This document shows positions 21,111-31,574 of a stretch of 64,000 nucleotides of DNA, piece by piece. The position numbers were made by a program, and so were the translations under genes. Position 1 is the first letter of the stretch. Every line of letters starts with the position of its first letter. Source of the stretch: Mixophyes australis (Eukaryota > Chordata > Amphibia > Anura > Limnodynastidae); contig JAVHZZ010000011.1 in NCBI GenBank assembly GCA_036250195.1, forward strand, positions 58,842,919 to 58,906,918, written 5' to 3'. Under the pieces are notes generated by a model that did not search any database, was not told the DNA's origin, and saw only the letters and a program-made list of their open reading frames with translations.

Positions 21111-21910
21111 AGGCCTAGTGAGCGTCTTCTGGAGCGTTCCTCCGGAGGCAAGCGGTAAGCGCCCAATTGCATGGGTTCAGAGGAATCGGGCAAAGTGTTA
21201 TCGGAGCTAGTGAAAAGGTCCATCGGAGCAGAGTACTCCCGTTCAGCCTTCCTCTCTCTGATCAGAAGATCAATTTTTATAACAAGTTGCATCAAGTTCT
21301 CCAGCGTGTCGGATATCGGATACTGGACTAAGGAATCCTTAATCTGCTCGGTAAGTCCTAAGCAAAATTGACTTCGCAATGCTGGGTCGTTCCAGGCGCT
21401 ATCAGTGGACCATCGCCGAAATTCCGCACAATACTCCTCCGCTGAGCGACGTCCTTGCCTTAGCGTTCGGAGATGAGCCTCAGCTGAGGCTACCCTGTCC
21501 GGGTCATCGTACAATAACCCCAGAGCTTGAAAAAAGGCATCCACTGACTGCAAGGCTAGGCTTGTTGAGGGCAAGGAGAAAGCCCGAGACTGAGGATCAC
21601 CCTGGAGTAAAGAGATGATGATCCCTACCCTTTGTTGTTCAGAACCAGAGGAAGGTGGTTTCAAATGGAAGTACAACTTGCAGCTCTCGTTGAAATTACG
21701 GAAGGCTGGCCTGCTTCCAGAGAATCGGTCAGGCAAATTCATTTTAGGCTCTGGTGTGTCACCAGCGGGAACTTGCTGGCGCTGCAGGTCTCTAGAAGCC
21801 CCTTCCTGGACTGCCAGGCGATGGGATAAATTCTGCACCACTTGAGAAACCGCCTGTATCTGGTTGGCCAGAATCTGGGCTGGGGACAGATTCGACTCCT
21901 CGCTGTCCAT
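21038..21910 (-). CDS. Gypsy gag polyprotein (290 aa), apparently intact
   Basis: The ATG is 36 nt downstream of the LTR end. An N-terminal coiled region ([18 protein letters not shown]) leads to the capsid-like core ([45 protein letters not shown]). At 268-281 there is a CCHC knuckle ([14 protein letters not shown]). Length and order are normal for a chromodomain Gypsy gag, and there is no stop or frameshift. It would form the particle shell and bind the element RNA. The frame overlaps pol by 73 nt, so expression of pol would need a frameshift or reinitiation. Confidence 0.9.
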   Translation of the reverse strand: MDSEESNLSPAQILANQIQAVSQVVQNLSHRLAVQEGASRDLQRQQVPAGDTPEPKMNLPDRFSGSRPAFRNFNESCKLYFHLKPPSSGSEQQRVGIIISLLQGDPQSRAFSLPSTSLALQSVDAFFQALGLLYDDPDRVASAEAHLRTLRQGRRSAEEYCAEFRRWSTDSAWNDPALRSQFCLGLTEQIKDSLVQYPISDTLENLMQLVIKIDLLIRERKAEREYSAPMDLFTSSDNTLPDSSEPMQLGAYRLPPEERSRRRSLGLCMYCGQPGHLVRSCPNKPGNPKT

Positions 21911-21934
21911 GGCCGTATGATACCAATCTTCCTA

Positions 21935-21946
21935 GGCCGGTTATAA
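21935..21946 (-). promoter_or_regulatory. Primer-binding site of the younger Gypsy, self-priming type
   Basis: Directly after the 5' LTR the minus strand reads TTATAACCGGCC. Its TATAACCGGC is the exact complement of GCCGGTTATA within the LTR at 22364-22355, 31 nt after the TATA box. It does not look like a tRNA 3'-end complement (no TGG start). Confidence 0.75.
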
Positions 21947-22637
21947 TGTTAGGAACTCCCAAGCCAGTACAGTGAAACTCGGGAACTACTCAGAAGGCCA
22001 GGTGTTCGCTGGAGCCCCTAGTGGTGGGGACAGACTGGGCTGCGGGCCGACCGGGGGTCGAGTGACGTATACTGACTTAAAGGAGTTCCCAGAAGTGGAG
22101 TGATTGGCGGGCTGTAGTTAAGTAGAATCCTAGGTCAAAGGGTCACAGGCACAGATGCAATATCCAAAGACAAGCGAAGGGTCAAACACACAGGCAGAGA
22201 AGCAAAATCCGAAGTCCAGGCAAAAGGTCGAGGTCAGAAGAGAAGGGTCACAGGTCCAATAACAAGCAGGGGTCAAAACACGGGTAGTCAAATCCAAGGT
22301 AGCAGGAACCAAAACAGATAGCACAAGCAGGCAGCAGGACTGAGGACAGAACGCTATAACCGGCAGTGAGACCTCAGACCTCACTGCCTTAAATACCAGT
22401 AGTGGCCAATCAGAGCCTAGCTCTGAAATCACATGGGCAGGCTCAATCCTGCCACATTAATCAGCCCACAGGCTTGTGGGCGCTTCTGCTGTTCCCAGCT
22501 GCCGGGATGCAGCGCCCCTGTAATTAGCGTCCGACCGTTGCCCTGGCAACGGTCGGGTAAAGGCAGGAAGTGACGTCCCGGTTGCCATAGCGACGACCGG
22601 GACATCTACAGGAACTAGGTGAGAGTCACGGCGGTGC
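21947..22637 (-). repeat. 5' LTR of the younger Gypsy, truncated at its U3 end
   Basis: Matches 14869-15584 but lacks the final ~24 bp (to CTAACA). TATTTAAG (minus strand, 22395-22388) is a TATA box; the predicted transcript start is at or near 22364. A short tandem insertion (GACCTCAGACCTCACT) distinguishes it from the left LTR. Confidence 0.9.
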
Positions 22638-22851
22638 GATCAACAGGCACTGAGCTGCACAGGGAAGTGCCTTTTAAAGTTTGGAGCCGAGATTGGTTGT
22701 CCAATAGAAAGCATGCAGAGGACATAGAGGATCGAGCCGCGCATGCGCAGACCCAAAAACAGGACGCCGACGGCCAGAGCGCGTAGGTCAGCGAGAGGCA
22801 GGTAAGTGTGTCGGACCACGGTTGTAGAAACCGAAGGTCCGCCGTGTGACA
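22638..22851 (-). repeat. 3' LTR of the old Gypsy, right piece
   Basis: From about 22690 to 22851 it matches 25026-25195 (CCAATAGAAAGCATGCAGAG, GGTCCG...TGTGACA). A TATA-like TTTAAAAG (minus strand, 22678-22671) is present, and on the minus strand it is preceded by the purine tract AAAGGGGGGGTAC (22852-22864). Confidence 0.85.
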
Positions 22852-22869
22852 GTACCCCCCCTTTAAAGG

Positions 22870-25025
22870 TGGGCCCTGCATACCTAGAGTTAGGTTTTGG
22901 GGGAAATTTCTTGTGGAATTTCTTAATCAGAATTGGAGCGTAAACATCAGTAGCGCGGACCCAGGAGTGCTTCTCTGGACCGAAGCCCTTCCAGTCCACC
23001 AGCTATTTTAAACCCCCTTTGCAATATTTAGAGTCCAAAATTTGCTTGACCTCGAATTCATTATCCAGATGGACCTTGGGTACCATAGAAGAAGTACGCG
23101 TGGAGGAGAACCGGTTAATGATCAGTGGTTTCAGCAACGAGATATGAAAGGAATTGGAAATCCAAAGAGAGGCTGGTAAAGACAATTTAACGCACACCGG
23201 GTTGATGGTATATGGTCCAATGAACCAAGGAGCCAGTTTCATACAAGGAGTTTTGAGGCAAATGTTTCTTGTAGAGAGCCACACTTTATCACCAGTTTTG
23301 AAAGCAGGAGTAGCTCAGCATTTTTTATCAGCCACGAGTTTATAGCATTTGGAAGATTTCTTAAGGCAGTTCCTCACTTGGTTCCCAATGGAAATGAATC
23401 TGCGCTGTAAGGCGTTAGCAGCAGGCACCTGGGTGGGAGGGAGGTTAGCAAAATGGATGGATGCCATAGACAATAGAGAAGGGAGACGCATAAGTAGATT
23501 TGTGGAAAGCGTTGCTGTGTACAAATTGGGCCCAAGGTAGGAGCTCTGCCCAGTCATCTTGATTTGCGGAAGAGAACATTCTGAGGAAGGTCTCCAAGTT
23601 TTGATTGACATGCTCAATCTGTCCGTTGGATTGAGGGTGATAGGAAGATGTTAGATTTAACTGAATGCCAAGGAGTTTACAAAGTGCTCGCCAGAATTTA
23701 GAAACTAATTGAACTCCTGGATCTGAAACAATGTCAGTAGGTCAGCCGTGAAGCCGAAAAATCTCCTTGATGAACTGTAGGGCTAGAACCGGAAAGGAAG
23801 GAAGGCCAATGAGTGGAACGAAATGGGCCATCTTCGAAAATCAATCTACCACGACCCAGATGATATAATGTTCTTACTGGGTGGTAGGTCAGTAATAAAG
23901 TCCATGCTGATGTGTGTTCATGGTTTATCCGGAATAGATAAGGGAATTAGCTGACCAGCTGGAGACTGGCGGGGGACTTGTGTTGGCTACAGGTGCTGCA
24001 TGAGGTAACGAATTCCTTAACATTGAGGTGGAACTTAGGCCACCAGAAATTTAGAGAGGTTAATTTGGTGGTTTTACGAATATGGCCAGCAAAACGAGTG
24101 GAGTGGAACCACATCAGGAGTTTCTTCTGGAGGCCGGGTGGAATAAAAGTTTTTCCAGGCGAAGGTAAACAGGCATTAGTCAGAATAGAGGAAAGCAGAC
24201 ACTTGGGATCCAAAATAGGGCGAGATGGTGTCTCCTCGATATTGAAATCAAGAAGGAAAGCCCGAGATAGGGCGTCAGCATGTTTGTTTTTCTCTCCAGG
24301 TTTGAATGTGATGCGGATATCAAAACGAGAAAAGAAGAATGACCATCTTGGCTTGCCTGGGGTTTAGACACTGAGCTGACTGCAGATAAAGGAGATTCTT
24401 ATGATCTGTAAAAATAGTAACTGGATGCCTAGCACCTTCTAACAAGAAGCGCCACTCTTCTTTCTAGGGCAGTTTTAATGATCAGTAACTCCTTGTCTCC
24501 GATAGCATAATTTTTCTCCACAGGTAAAAACTTCCTGGAGAAGAATGCACAGGGATGAAAAAGGTTGAGATGAGATTTCTGTGACAGGACAGCCCCAACT
24601 CCCACATTGGAGGCATCAATCTCGAGGAAGAATGGTAGAGAGGTGTTGGGTTGCTGGAGAATAGGTACAGAAGAAAATGCTTTCTTGAGGAATTCAAAAC
24701 CCTCCAGGGCATCCGGAGACCAGGATTTGGGGTTGGAGCCCTTCCACGTGAGTGACACGATAGGTGCCACAATTGTAGAGTAACCCTTAATAAAGCGTCG
24801 ATAGTAATTCAAGAATCCTAGAAAACGTTGTACGGGTTTCAAACCGAGAGGAAGAGGCCACTCAAGAATTGCACGCACCTTCTCCGGATCCATTTGTAAA
24901 ATGGTGCCTGAGACTATGTAGCCAAGGAATGACATCCAAGGTTGTTCGAAGAAGCATTTTTCAAGCTCACAAAAGAGTTGATTCTTGCGGAGTCGTGAGA
25001 GAACTTCTGCCACATGTATGCAGTG
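22870..25025 (-). pseudogene. Decayed Gypsy pol: RT thumb, RNase H, integrase, chromodomain
   Basis: Reading the minus strand from 25020: the RT end and connection (FLGYIVSGT, FLGFLNYYRRFIKGY), RNase H (LEIDASNVGVGAVLS, CAFFSRKFLPVEKNY), integrase zinc domain (HSTRFAGHIRK, CSTCSQHK near 24100), a degenerate core (about 23315-23950), the C-terminal part (VCVKLSLPASLW, SNSFHISLLKPLIIN) and a chromodomain (FEVKQILDSKYCKG then WKGFGPEKHSWV) ending near 22880. Several stops and frameshifts separate these pieces. The RT active site, protease and gag are missing because of the deletion that joins RT to the 5' LTR near 25025. Confidence 0.85.
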
Positions 25026-25195
25026 GGAGCTGAGATTGGTTGTCCAATAGAAAGCATGCAGAGGACATAGAGGATCGAGTCCGCGCATGCACAGACCCGA
25101 AAACAGGACGCCTACGGCCAGAGCGCAGAGGTCAGTGGGAGGCAGGTAAGTGTGTCGGACCACGGTTGTAGAAACCGAAGGTCCGGCATGTGACA
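25026..25195 (-). repeat. Remnant of 5' LTR of the old Gypsy
   Basis: Matches 22690-22851 (GAGATTGGTTGTCCAATAGA) and ends TGTGACA next to the ATATG target duplication. Only the U3 start, including a CCAAT box, remains. Confidence 0.88.
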
Positions 25196-25200
25196 ATATG

Positions 25201-28200
25201 CTATTAATTACATTTTTTCAATCACCATGTTACAGCAAATTATGCTCCAAACAAGTTGAAGTTCCCTGTTCATAAGTGAAACTAAACCTCGAAAAATATT
25301 TTCACATGTTGCAGACGATGGTACATATATGGACAACTACATAGTGCCCCTACTATACTACTTTTAGCCATTTTATATTGTACGCTAAGTGTCATAGCTT
25401 TGGGTGGCATTGCAAAGGGTAAGAGATGCTTATGCTGAAATGGAAGGTGGCATTGAGAAAGGAAGTGATATCTAAAATGTTGAGAGAGATTGCAAGAGAT
25501 GCAATTAAATACTGTGTCATGGGCACAAAATATTATAGTTACACCTCTAGCAAAGCATTTTCATTATTTACAATTTTCATTCATTTTTCTACTTAGAAGC
25601 CAAAGTATCAACACACTGTACTCGTTACAAATCTTTCTGCTTCAAACATTTTTCCCTGTTATAGTAACAGGTCAATCAAGTTCAAGCTTTCCAGGGGCAA
25701 ACACAGGACTTCCAGAAGGGGGTTTCCAAGTACTATATTCTGGAGCAAAGCAAAAAAAAAAAAACTTGCCAAAGTAAACATACAAGAGACACTTTTTTGC
25801 AGTCAAATAGTTTCATTGTAAATAACAAGTGTGGTTGAGTCACAAAGTGTTGCTTATTCACCAATGTCCAACCATATTTTCCTCCATTTTACAGTCACCC
25901 ACAATGTCTGGTCATATTTCCTCATGTCTTCTACACTGTGCCAAATTTGAATTTGCTACCACTTTCCACCCATATTATATTGCCGTCATGGATCCACAAT
26001 GTCAAAATATATCACTTTCATACACACAAATATAATGGACCATAAAATACAAAGACTTATGCTGTTTATATACATCTATCTTGTCCAGCTGTTGATCTGC
26101 TTTGTACCTCCATTTCTGTTATTGCTTCACTTTCTAGGCAGCTGCTGTAGTGTCATAATGATGTTCTGATATTATAGTTTCAGCAGAAATTGCTGCCAGA
26201 CCACTACAATATTATAGTGCAGAGTATGGCTGTTAACTGTGTAGTACATATATTGTTTATTACAATGCTATACAATCCTTGGCCTGTGTCCACTCATACT
26301 CTCCGCATTAGAGTGCTGTAATAGGTCAGCGAGAGCTTCTGCAATAGTACATAGCTGAAATCATAGGTGGTGTTAGGGATATAAGCTTTGGTGGAGTGAG
26401 CAACCTAATATTACAGTCACCTATGTGGAAAAAATTATATTTGCCTCTTTGTCAGTCCAGTCCTGCAGACAGATCATGCGATTCAAAAGCAAGGGGATTT
26501 CATACATGGTACGGAGGAAGGCAAAACAAAAACCCCAGTATGACAGTTGTCAGTTTAGACTCACAGGCTGGAAAACTTTCTGAATCCAAAAATGGCAATC
26601 ATATAAATTCCCTGAATCATTTATATCCATTATGTCCTTTGCTACTTAAATTTACATTTCTTGTAAGAAGGGCATGAATTCAATTTTTAATTCCATTAGT
26701 GAATTTGCCATTACCAACTTATGTGGTAAAGAATTCCATGCTTAACTACCCTTACAGTAAACAACCTTATCCTTTGCTAATGTTGAAACTTATGTTCTCT
26801 CCATTCACATTTGATGACCCCTTGTCATTAACAATGGTTATAATACCACTATAATACTTACAATGATACTATGTATACATCACAAGCATTATCCACTTTT
26901 GTGTGAATATCATTAGTCTTTGCACCTGCTGACTGGCACTGTGTACTGCTGCTTAGCTTTCAATCAACTAGTGATAAGAAGACAATCTCCATTTCAGATT
27001 TAACCAGTTGTATTCCATTTACTGTACAAGTAGCAAAAATATTAACCTAGGCTACCCAACATTTATCTACATTGAAGTGAATAACACTTTATCTGTCATT
27101 TTACAGCTAAGTTTTGTCTACCTGATTCTGTAGCAGGTTACTAACTCTGTCTGTTTTTTCACTGTGAAGATCCTTTTTTAACTCAACTCTTCATAACAAC
27201 TGATCATATTTGTTAGACATGGCCATTAAACCATGCTGACACAATATAATCATATTTAATTATTATTTATTTCTACTATTTCAGATTTGCGTCAATTTTG
27301 TTCTCTTATAAAAGATTTGTGTCACATATACTTTATGCCAGTCTAAAAACATCAATGTTTCTCTGAGCTGCTTAAATCTGCCTTTGTTAATTATGTAGCT
27401 TTTGTAACTCCCTTAGAAAATGTTTTATTGAAACTCCAGTCAAATGTCACTATTTTGTGTTCCTTATTTTCCAAATGTCCCCTTACCTATACATAGATAT
27501 AATAGATGTCATTAGATAGTTAGTATTCAGTCCAGCATAGCTCCCCCTCTAGCTCGCTCTTCTGAAATATATAAAAATTGGCCTAATTTGCCTATTAAAA
27601 TATTAATAGTTGTATACTATATTCAAATGAATATACTATACTTATCTACTAGTTTCATTGTCCCAATGTATATCTGGATAGTAAAAATCACTCATAAGGG
27701 GGACTACCTTTCAATTTGAAATTATAATTGAATTTCAGTACAATTTTTTTTGCTAGGGGACTTTTAACAAAATATAATCAGTACTTCACTGGTGTTGTTT
27801 TCTTCAACTCTACCCACTCTTAAGGACTTTACATTCTCATAAATTTCACAAATATCCTCTTGCTGGGCATCTCTTAAACATGTCTTTGTATATACACAAA
27901 CCCCTCTCTGATACTCAACTTTTCTATGCTTCCCAAATAATTCTACACACTTCTTTATACCCTCTTCTAACTCCCATTCCAGTCCTCTCATTTATCTCTA
28001 GACCAAGCCCTGTACCCTGTCTATACTATCTTTCACACTGCTTCTAACTAGTTTCTTGTTTAAAAATTCCTATAGCCTTCTAACCATTTTCTTTCTAACA
28101 TGATAGCACTTTATACTACACTTTAACCACTTGAATACAACGTGTTAGCACTCGCACTATAGAACACTGGTTATTTTTGAAGAGGAACACTAAATGGTGT

Positions 28201-28390
28201 TTTTTTACTTATTTAAGGGTGATGTCATCAAATATGTTTCAAAATGCTGTCATTCAGGCAAGGCCGGAGCTACCATTAGGTGAACCTAGAGGTTGCCTAT
28301 GTGGTTAGTTAGGTTAAAACACTGGATAAGTGACTCAGTGTCGCTCAAGGGGAGGGGGGCAACACTTTTCAGTGGGGGTGCTCCCTTTGT
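25201..28390. other. Intron sequence, no gene seen
   Basis: About 3.2 kb of AT-rich DNA. Around 26690-26830 the text AAGAATTCCATGCTTAACTA followed by TTACAGTAAACAACC resembles an old LINE/SINE 3' region that I cannot name. A GC-richer dispersed repeat (GGCCGGAGCTACCATTAGGT) lies at 28261-28390. Short ORFs show no domains. Confidence 0.45.
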
Positions 28391-28718
28391 TGCTCCCAGA
28401 GCTTGTTACAAAAAGACAGATTGCGCATAAGATGACCTAGTATAGATAAATATTATATGATAAAATCAACCAAAAAGACAATAATAAGTATAAAATAGTA
28501 TTTACTTCATATACAAACAATTAAAAAAATACCAATATTACACATGAACTAGTGCACAGGCTCAATGACCCATATAGGAAAAAATTCCACAGATATATCC
28601 TTTTATTCCACAGAACTATCGATGTTTCCAAAAAATGTCTTCAGACAATAAAGTGAAAGTTCTTAGTAACGATATGTATACAGAGGCTCCGTGATGCCAA
28701 ATTCACACCAAAAGCTTC

Positions 28719-29999
28719 TGTCACTATCTGCTATTACTACCGGACTCCTGTTCGTTTCAACTCTCCTGTGTTCATCGTGCCTGCACTCAGCTGATTCCTA
28801 TCCGCTGCCTCCGTTACTACTACAGAGTTCCTGATCGTCTCAACTCTCCTGGGTTTATCGTGTCAGCTCTCCGCTTACTCCGTTACTACCACAGAGTTCC
28901 TGATCGTCTCAACGCTCCTGTGTTTATCGTGTCAGCTCTCCGCTGCCTCCGTTACTACTACAAGGTTCCAGACCGCCTCTACTCTCCCGTGTTCAGCGTG
29001 CCTTCTCTCCGCTGCCTCCACCACTTCTACTGGATACCAGCCAGCCTCAACTCTCCCGTGTTCTTCATGTTTCTAGTTCCACTTACTACTGCTTCCTGAG
29101 TATTGCTTCGTTTGATTCTGGATTGCCTGCTGTGCGCTGCACCAACCTGATTACCGCTTCCACCCTCCAGTGGTCTCTCCTCCTACCAATAAGGTATCCC
29201 TGCACGTCTCTCCGACAGCCTGCTCTCCTGAACCGCGATATGCATACTTTCCATTGACTTTGCTTTTGTATTGCATATCCATCTGGACTGAGTTGTGTTC
29301 TCCTCCGGAGCCTCCTATCCACTGAAGCTATTGTTACCATTGACTTTGTTTCCTATTGCCTGGATAGCTATTGTGACTTTGTATACTTCAAACAGTGCTT
29401 GTCAGTTATCGTTGTATTGTGGATATCATCGTGGGATCCAGTTCTGTGTGTCCTGTGTATACTCTGCTTTACATTCATCTCCTCGTGCCCCTCCTCACAT
29501 ATATATAGCAGTGGTACAACTTGATGACGCAGACCACTGACTCCTGTTCCATGTGACACCAGTTTCAAGTATCCTCTCACATAAGCAGTGGTACAACTTG
29601 CTATACGCAGACCACTGACTTCCCCGTTACCTACTTTCACCTGGATTCCATTCCTTCACTATAGACAGCGGTACAACTTGCTATACGCAGACCGCTGACT
29701 CTCACTACCTCCTCGCTACTCCTGGACATTCCTCCTCACTATAACAGTGGTACAACTTGCTATTCGCAGACCACTGACTTTCCTCACGTTTCCTTGTCCA
29801 TCTGGTTCCTCGTGTACATTCATCTACTCATTACCAGTTGCTGCTAGTCATAGACTTTCCTCGAGCATTCTCTCACCATCTGCTGTTTCTCCTGTTCCGT
29901 TGTCACCCTGCTACCAGAGAACCATAGTACCAACTATATTACTCTGGTAAGTCCATCATCTGGTGATATCCTGGGCAAAGACTCCTAGTGCCCGTGACA
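28719..29999 (+). repeat. 5' LTR of the plus-strand Gypsy, promoter deleted
   Basis: Only TGTCAC remains before a jump to sequence corresponding to 34584 in the 3' LTR. It retains about 65-bp tandem units (CTCCGTTACTACTAC, TTCCTGATCGTCTCAAC) at 28740-29080 and four copies of a hairpin module around GGTACAACTTGC (29509-29776). Confidence 0.9.
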
Positions 30000-30011
30000 G
30001 TAAGATCAGGC
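30000..30011 (+). promoter_or_regulatory. Primer-binding site of the plus-strand Gypsy, self-priming type
   Basis: GTAAGATCAGGC follows the LTR directly. AAGATCAGGC (30002-30011) is the exact complement of GCCTGATCTT at 34432-34441 in the intact LTR, 31 nt after the TATA box TATTTAAA (34401). The gag ATG follows one base later. Confidence 0.78.
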
Positions 30012-30012
30012 C

Positions 30013-30945
30013 ATGACAGACCCAGGTGCGGAACCTACAGCTAAAGAGATGCTGCAGCATCTGGTTACCCGTATTGAACAACAGGATGTTCACCAACAAC
30101 ATTTGCTGCAATGTTGCCAGGCGTTAGCCTCCCAAAGAACGGCTGTGCAAAATATCACAGCTACTGTTGATGCTCCTGTGCCTTCCTCCGTTTCCCCAGT
30201 GCCATCCCAGGTGTCTACTGCTTCCACGCTTCACCTGCCTACTCCGTCAAAATATGATGGAGACCCCAAAACATGCAGGGGTTTTCTAAATCAATGCTCA
30301 GTTCATTTTGAGCTTCAACCTCACAATTTCTCTACTCATCGTTCCAGAGTGGCCTATCTCATTTCCTTGTTTTCCGGACAAGCTCTCGCATGGGCTTCCC
30401 CTCTGTGGGAAAGAAATGATCCATTATTATAAGATAGTGCCAAATTTATTTCCATGTTTCGAAGTGTATTTGATGAACCTGTTCGTGTTATTTCCGCTGC
30501 ATCCAACATCCTCTGTCTACGTCAGGGTTCTCGTACTGTAGGCCAGTACGTCATTCAATTTCGGATATTAGCCTCTGAACTTCAGTGGAACACTGAAGCA
30601 TTAATTGCCGCCTTCTGGCAGGGGCTTTCTGATAAAATTAAAGATGCACTGACTACTCAAGAATTACCAACTTCTCTAGAAGATTTGATTTCTCTTTGCC
30701 ACCGTGTAGACATGAGATTTCGTGAAAGAGAGTCTGAAAAAACAACTTCATTTAAAGCACCTCTTCGCTCAAGTCCTCAAGTCCGCCCAGTTTCATCTCC
30801 GGTGATACCCATGGAGATAGGTCGCTCCAAATTAACTTCAGAGGAGAGGGACCGAAGAGTAAAAAATAGACTTTGTATCTATTGTGCTGATTCTACTCAT
30901 ATGCTCAATTCATGCCCTAAAAAATCGGGAAATGCCAGGCCCTAA
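30013..30945 (+). pseudogene. Gypsy gag with one in-frame stop
   Basis: One frame of 310 codons broken by a single TAA at 30430-30432. The first part has an N-terminal helical segment (KEMLQHLVTRIEQQ) and the beginning of the capsid core (TPSKYDGDPKTCRGFLNQC, FSGQALAWASPLWE). After the stop come the rest of the capsid (FRILASELQWNTEALIAAFW, LTTQELPTSLEDLI) and a CCHC knuckle (CIYCADSTHMLNSC). It resembles the gag at 21038-21910 in order and length. Known role: particle assembly and RNA packaging. Confidence 0.9.
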
Positions 30946-30959
30946 CCAGTTCTGGAGAG

Positions 30960-31574
30960 GTGAAGTTAGGGTCCCTGGAGTCCTCTCCATGTTCTACGAA
31001 ATTAAAAGTTTGTGCTTTTGATGTTACAGTTTCCTTTGCTACCAAATCCTTTAAGTCCCAAGCACTTATTGACTCTGGAGCTGCAGGAAATTTTATTTCT
31101 AAATCCCTCGTGAATCAATGGTCCCTACCAGTGATTACTTTGAAAATACCTATTACTGTGACTGCTATCGATGGATCACGCATTATTAATGGTCTCATCA
31201 CCCAGAGTACGTCTCCAGTAACTCTTCAAATTGGTGTATTACACCAGGAAGAAAATGTTATTTTTAATTCTTCCTGTTACTACCAGTCCTATTGTATTAG
31301 GCCTTCCATGGCTTCAACGTCACTCTCCTCAGATTGACTGGCACCACCTCAAGTTACGTCTTGGGGGCCTGAATGTCATCATCGTTGCCTCTCTCAAGTC
31401 GTTCCTCTCAAAATACAGCAATCCTCCATTTCACCTTGTTCACCGGGACTTCCTCCTCAGTATGCTTCTTTTGCCGATGTATTTGATAAAACTCAGTCTG
31501 AACGTCTTCCTACTCATCGTTCGTGGGACTGTCCGATTGATCTTCAACCTGGCAAGACTCCTCCTAGGGGACGT
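30960..31574 (+). pseudogene. Gypsy protease region, frameshifted
   Basis: The first frame contains a retropepsin active site ([16 protein letters not shown], near 31060-31110) and then loses the protease frame at about 31250. The continuing sequence (IVLGLPWLQRHSPQIDW) is found in a neighbouring frame up to about 31350, and a further shift leads into RT at 31575. It would have cleaved the Gag-Pol polyprotein. Confidence 0.85.

Larger units (their letters stand above)
14869..22637 (-). mobile_element. Younger chromodomain Gypsy (Tf1/sushi-like), nested, with internal tandem duplication
   Basis: On the minus strand the order is 5' LTR (right, 22637-21947), primer site, gag, protease, RT, RNase H, integrase, chromodomain, polypurine tract, 3' LTR (left, 15584-14869). 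The LTR ends are TGTTAG and CTAACA. The right LTR lacks its last ~24 bp where it abuts the older element, so no target duplication can be scored. The interior contains two adjacent near-identical 2131-bp copies of the RT-to-integrase segment. LTR copies differ by a few substitutions and a small indel, suggesting fairly recent insertion. Confidence 0.9.
14342..25195 (-). mobile_element. Old minus-strand chromodomain Gypsy, deleted internally and split by a younger Gypsy
   Basis: The outer limits are TGTCACA at 14342 and TGTGACA ending at 25195, flanked by ATATG at 14337-14341 and 25196-25200 (5-bp target duplication). Its 3' LTR (left side) is in two pieces, 14342-14868 and 22638-22851, because another Gypsy (14869-22637) inserted into it. 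The 5' LTR survives only as the last 170 bp (25026-25195), fused directly to the middle of the reverse transcriptase. R, U5, primer site, gag, protease and the RT active site are therefore lost. The remaining pol is full of stops and frameshifts. Confidence 0.85.

Noticed and set aside
27764..27991. 75-codon minus-strand ORF in the intron
   Set aside because: No domain and no nearby promoter or splice logic; its length is within chance expectation for this AT-rich region.
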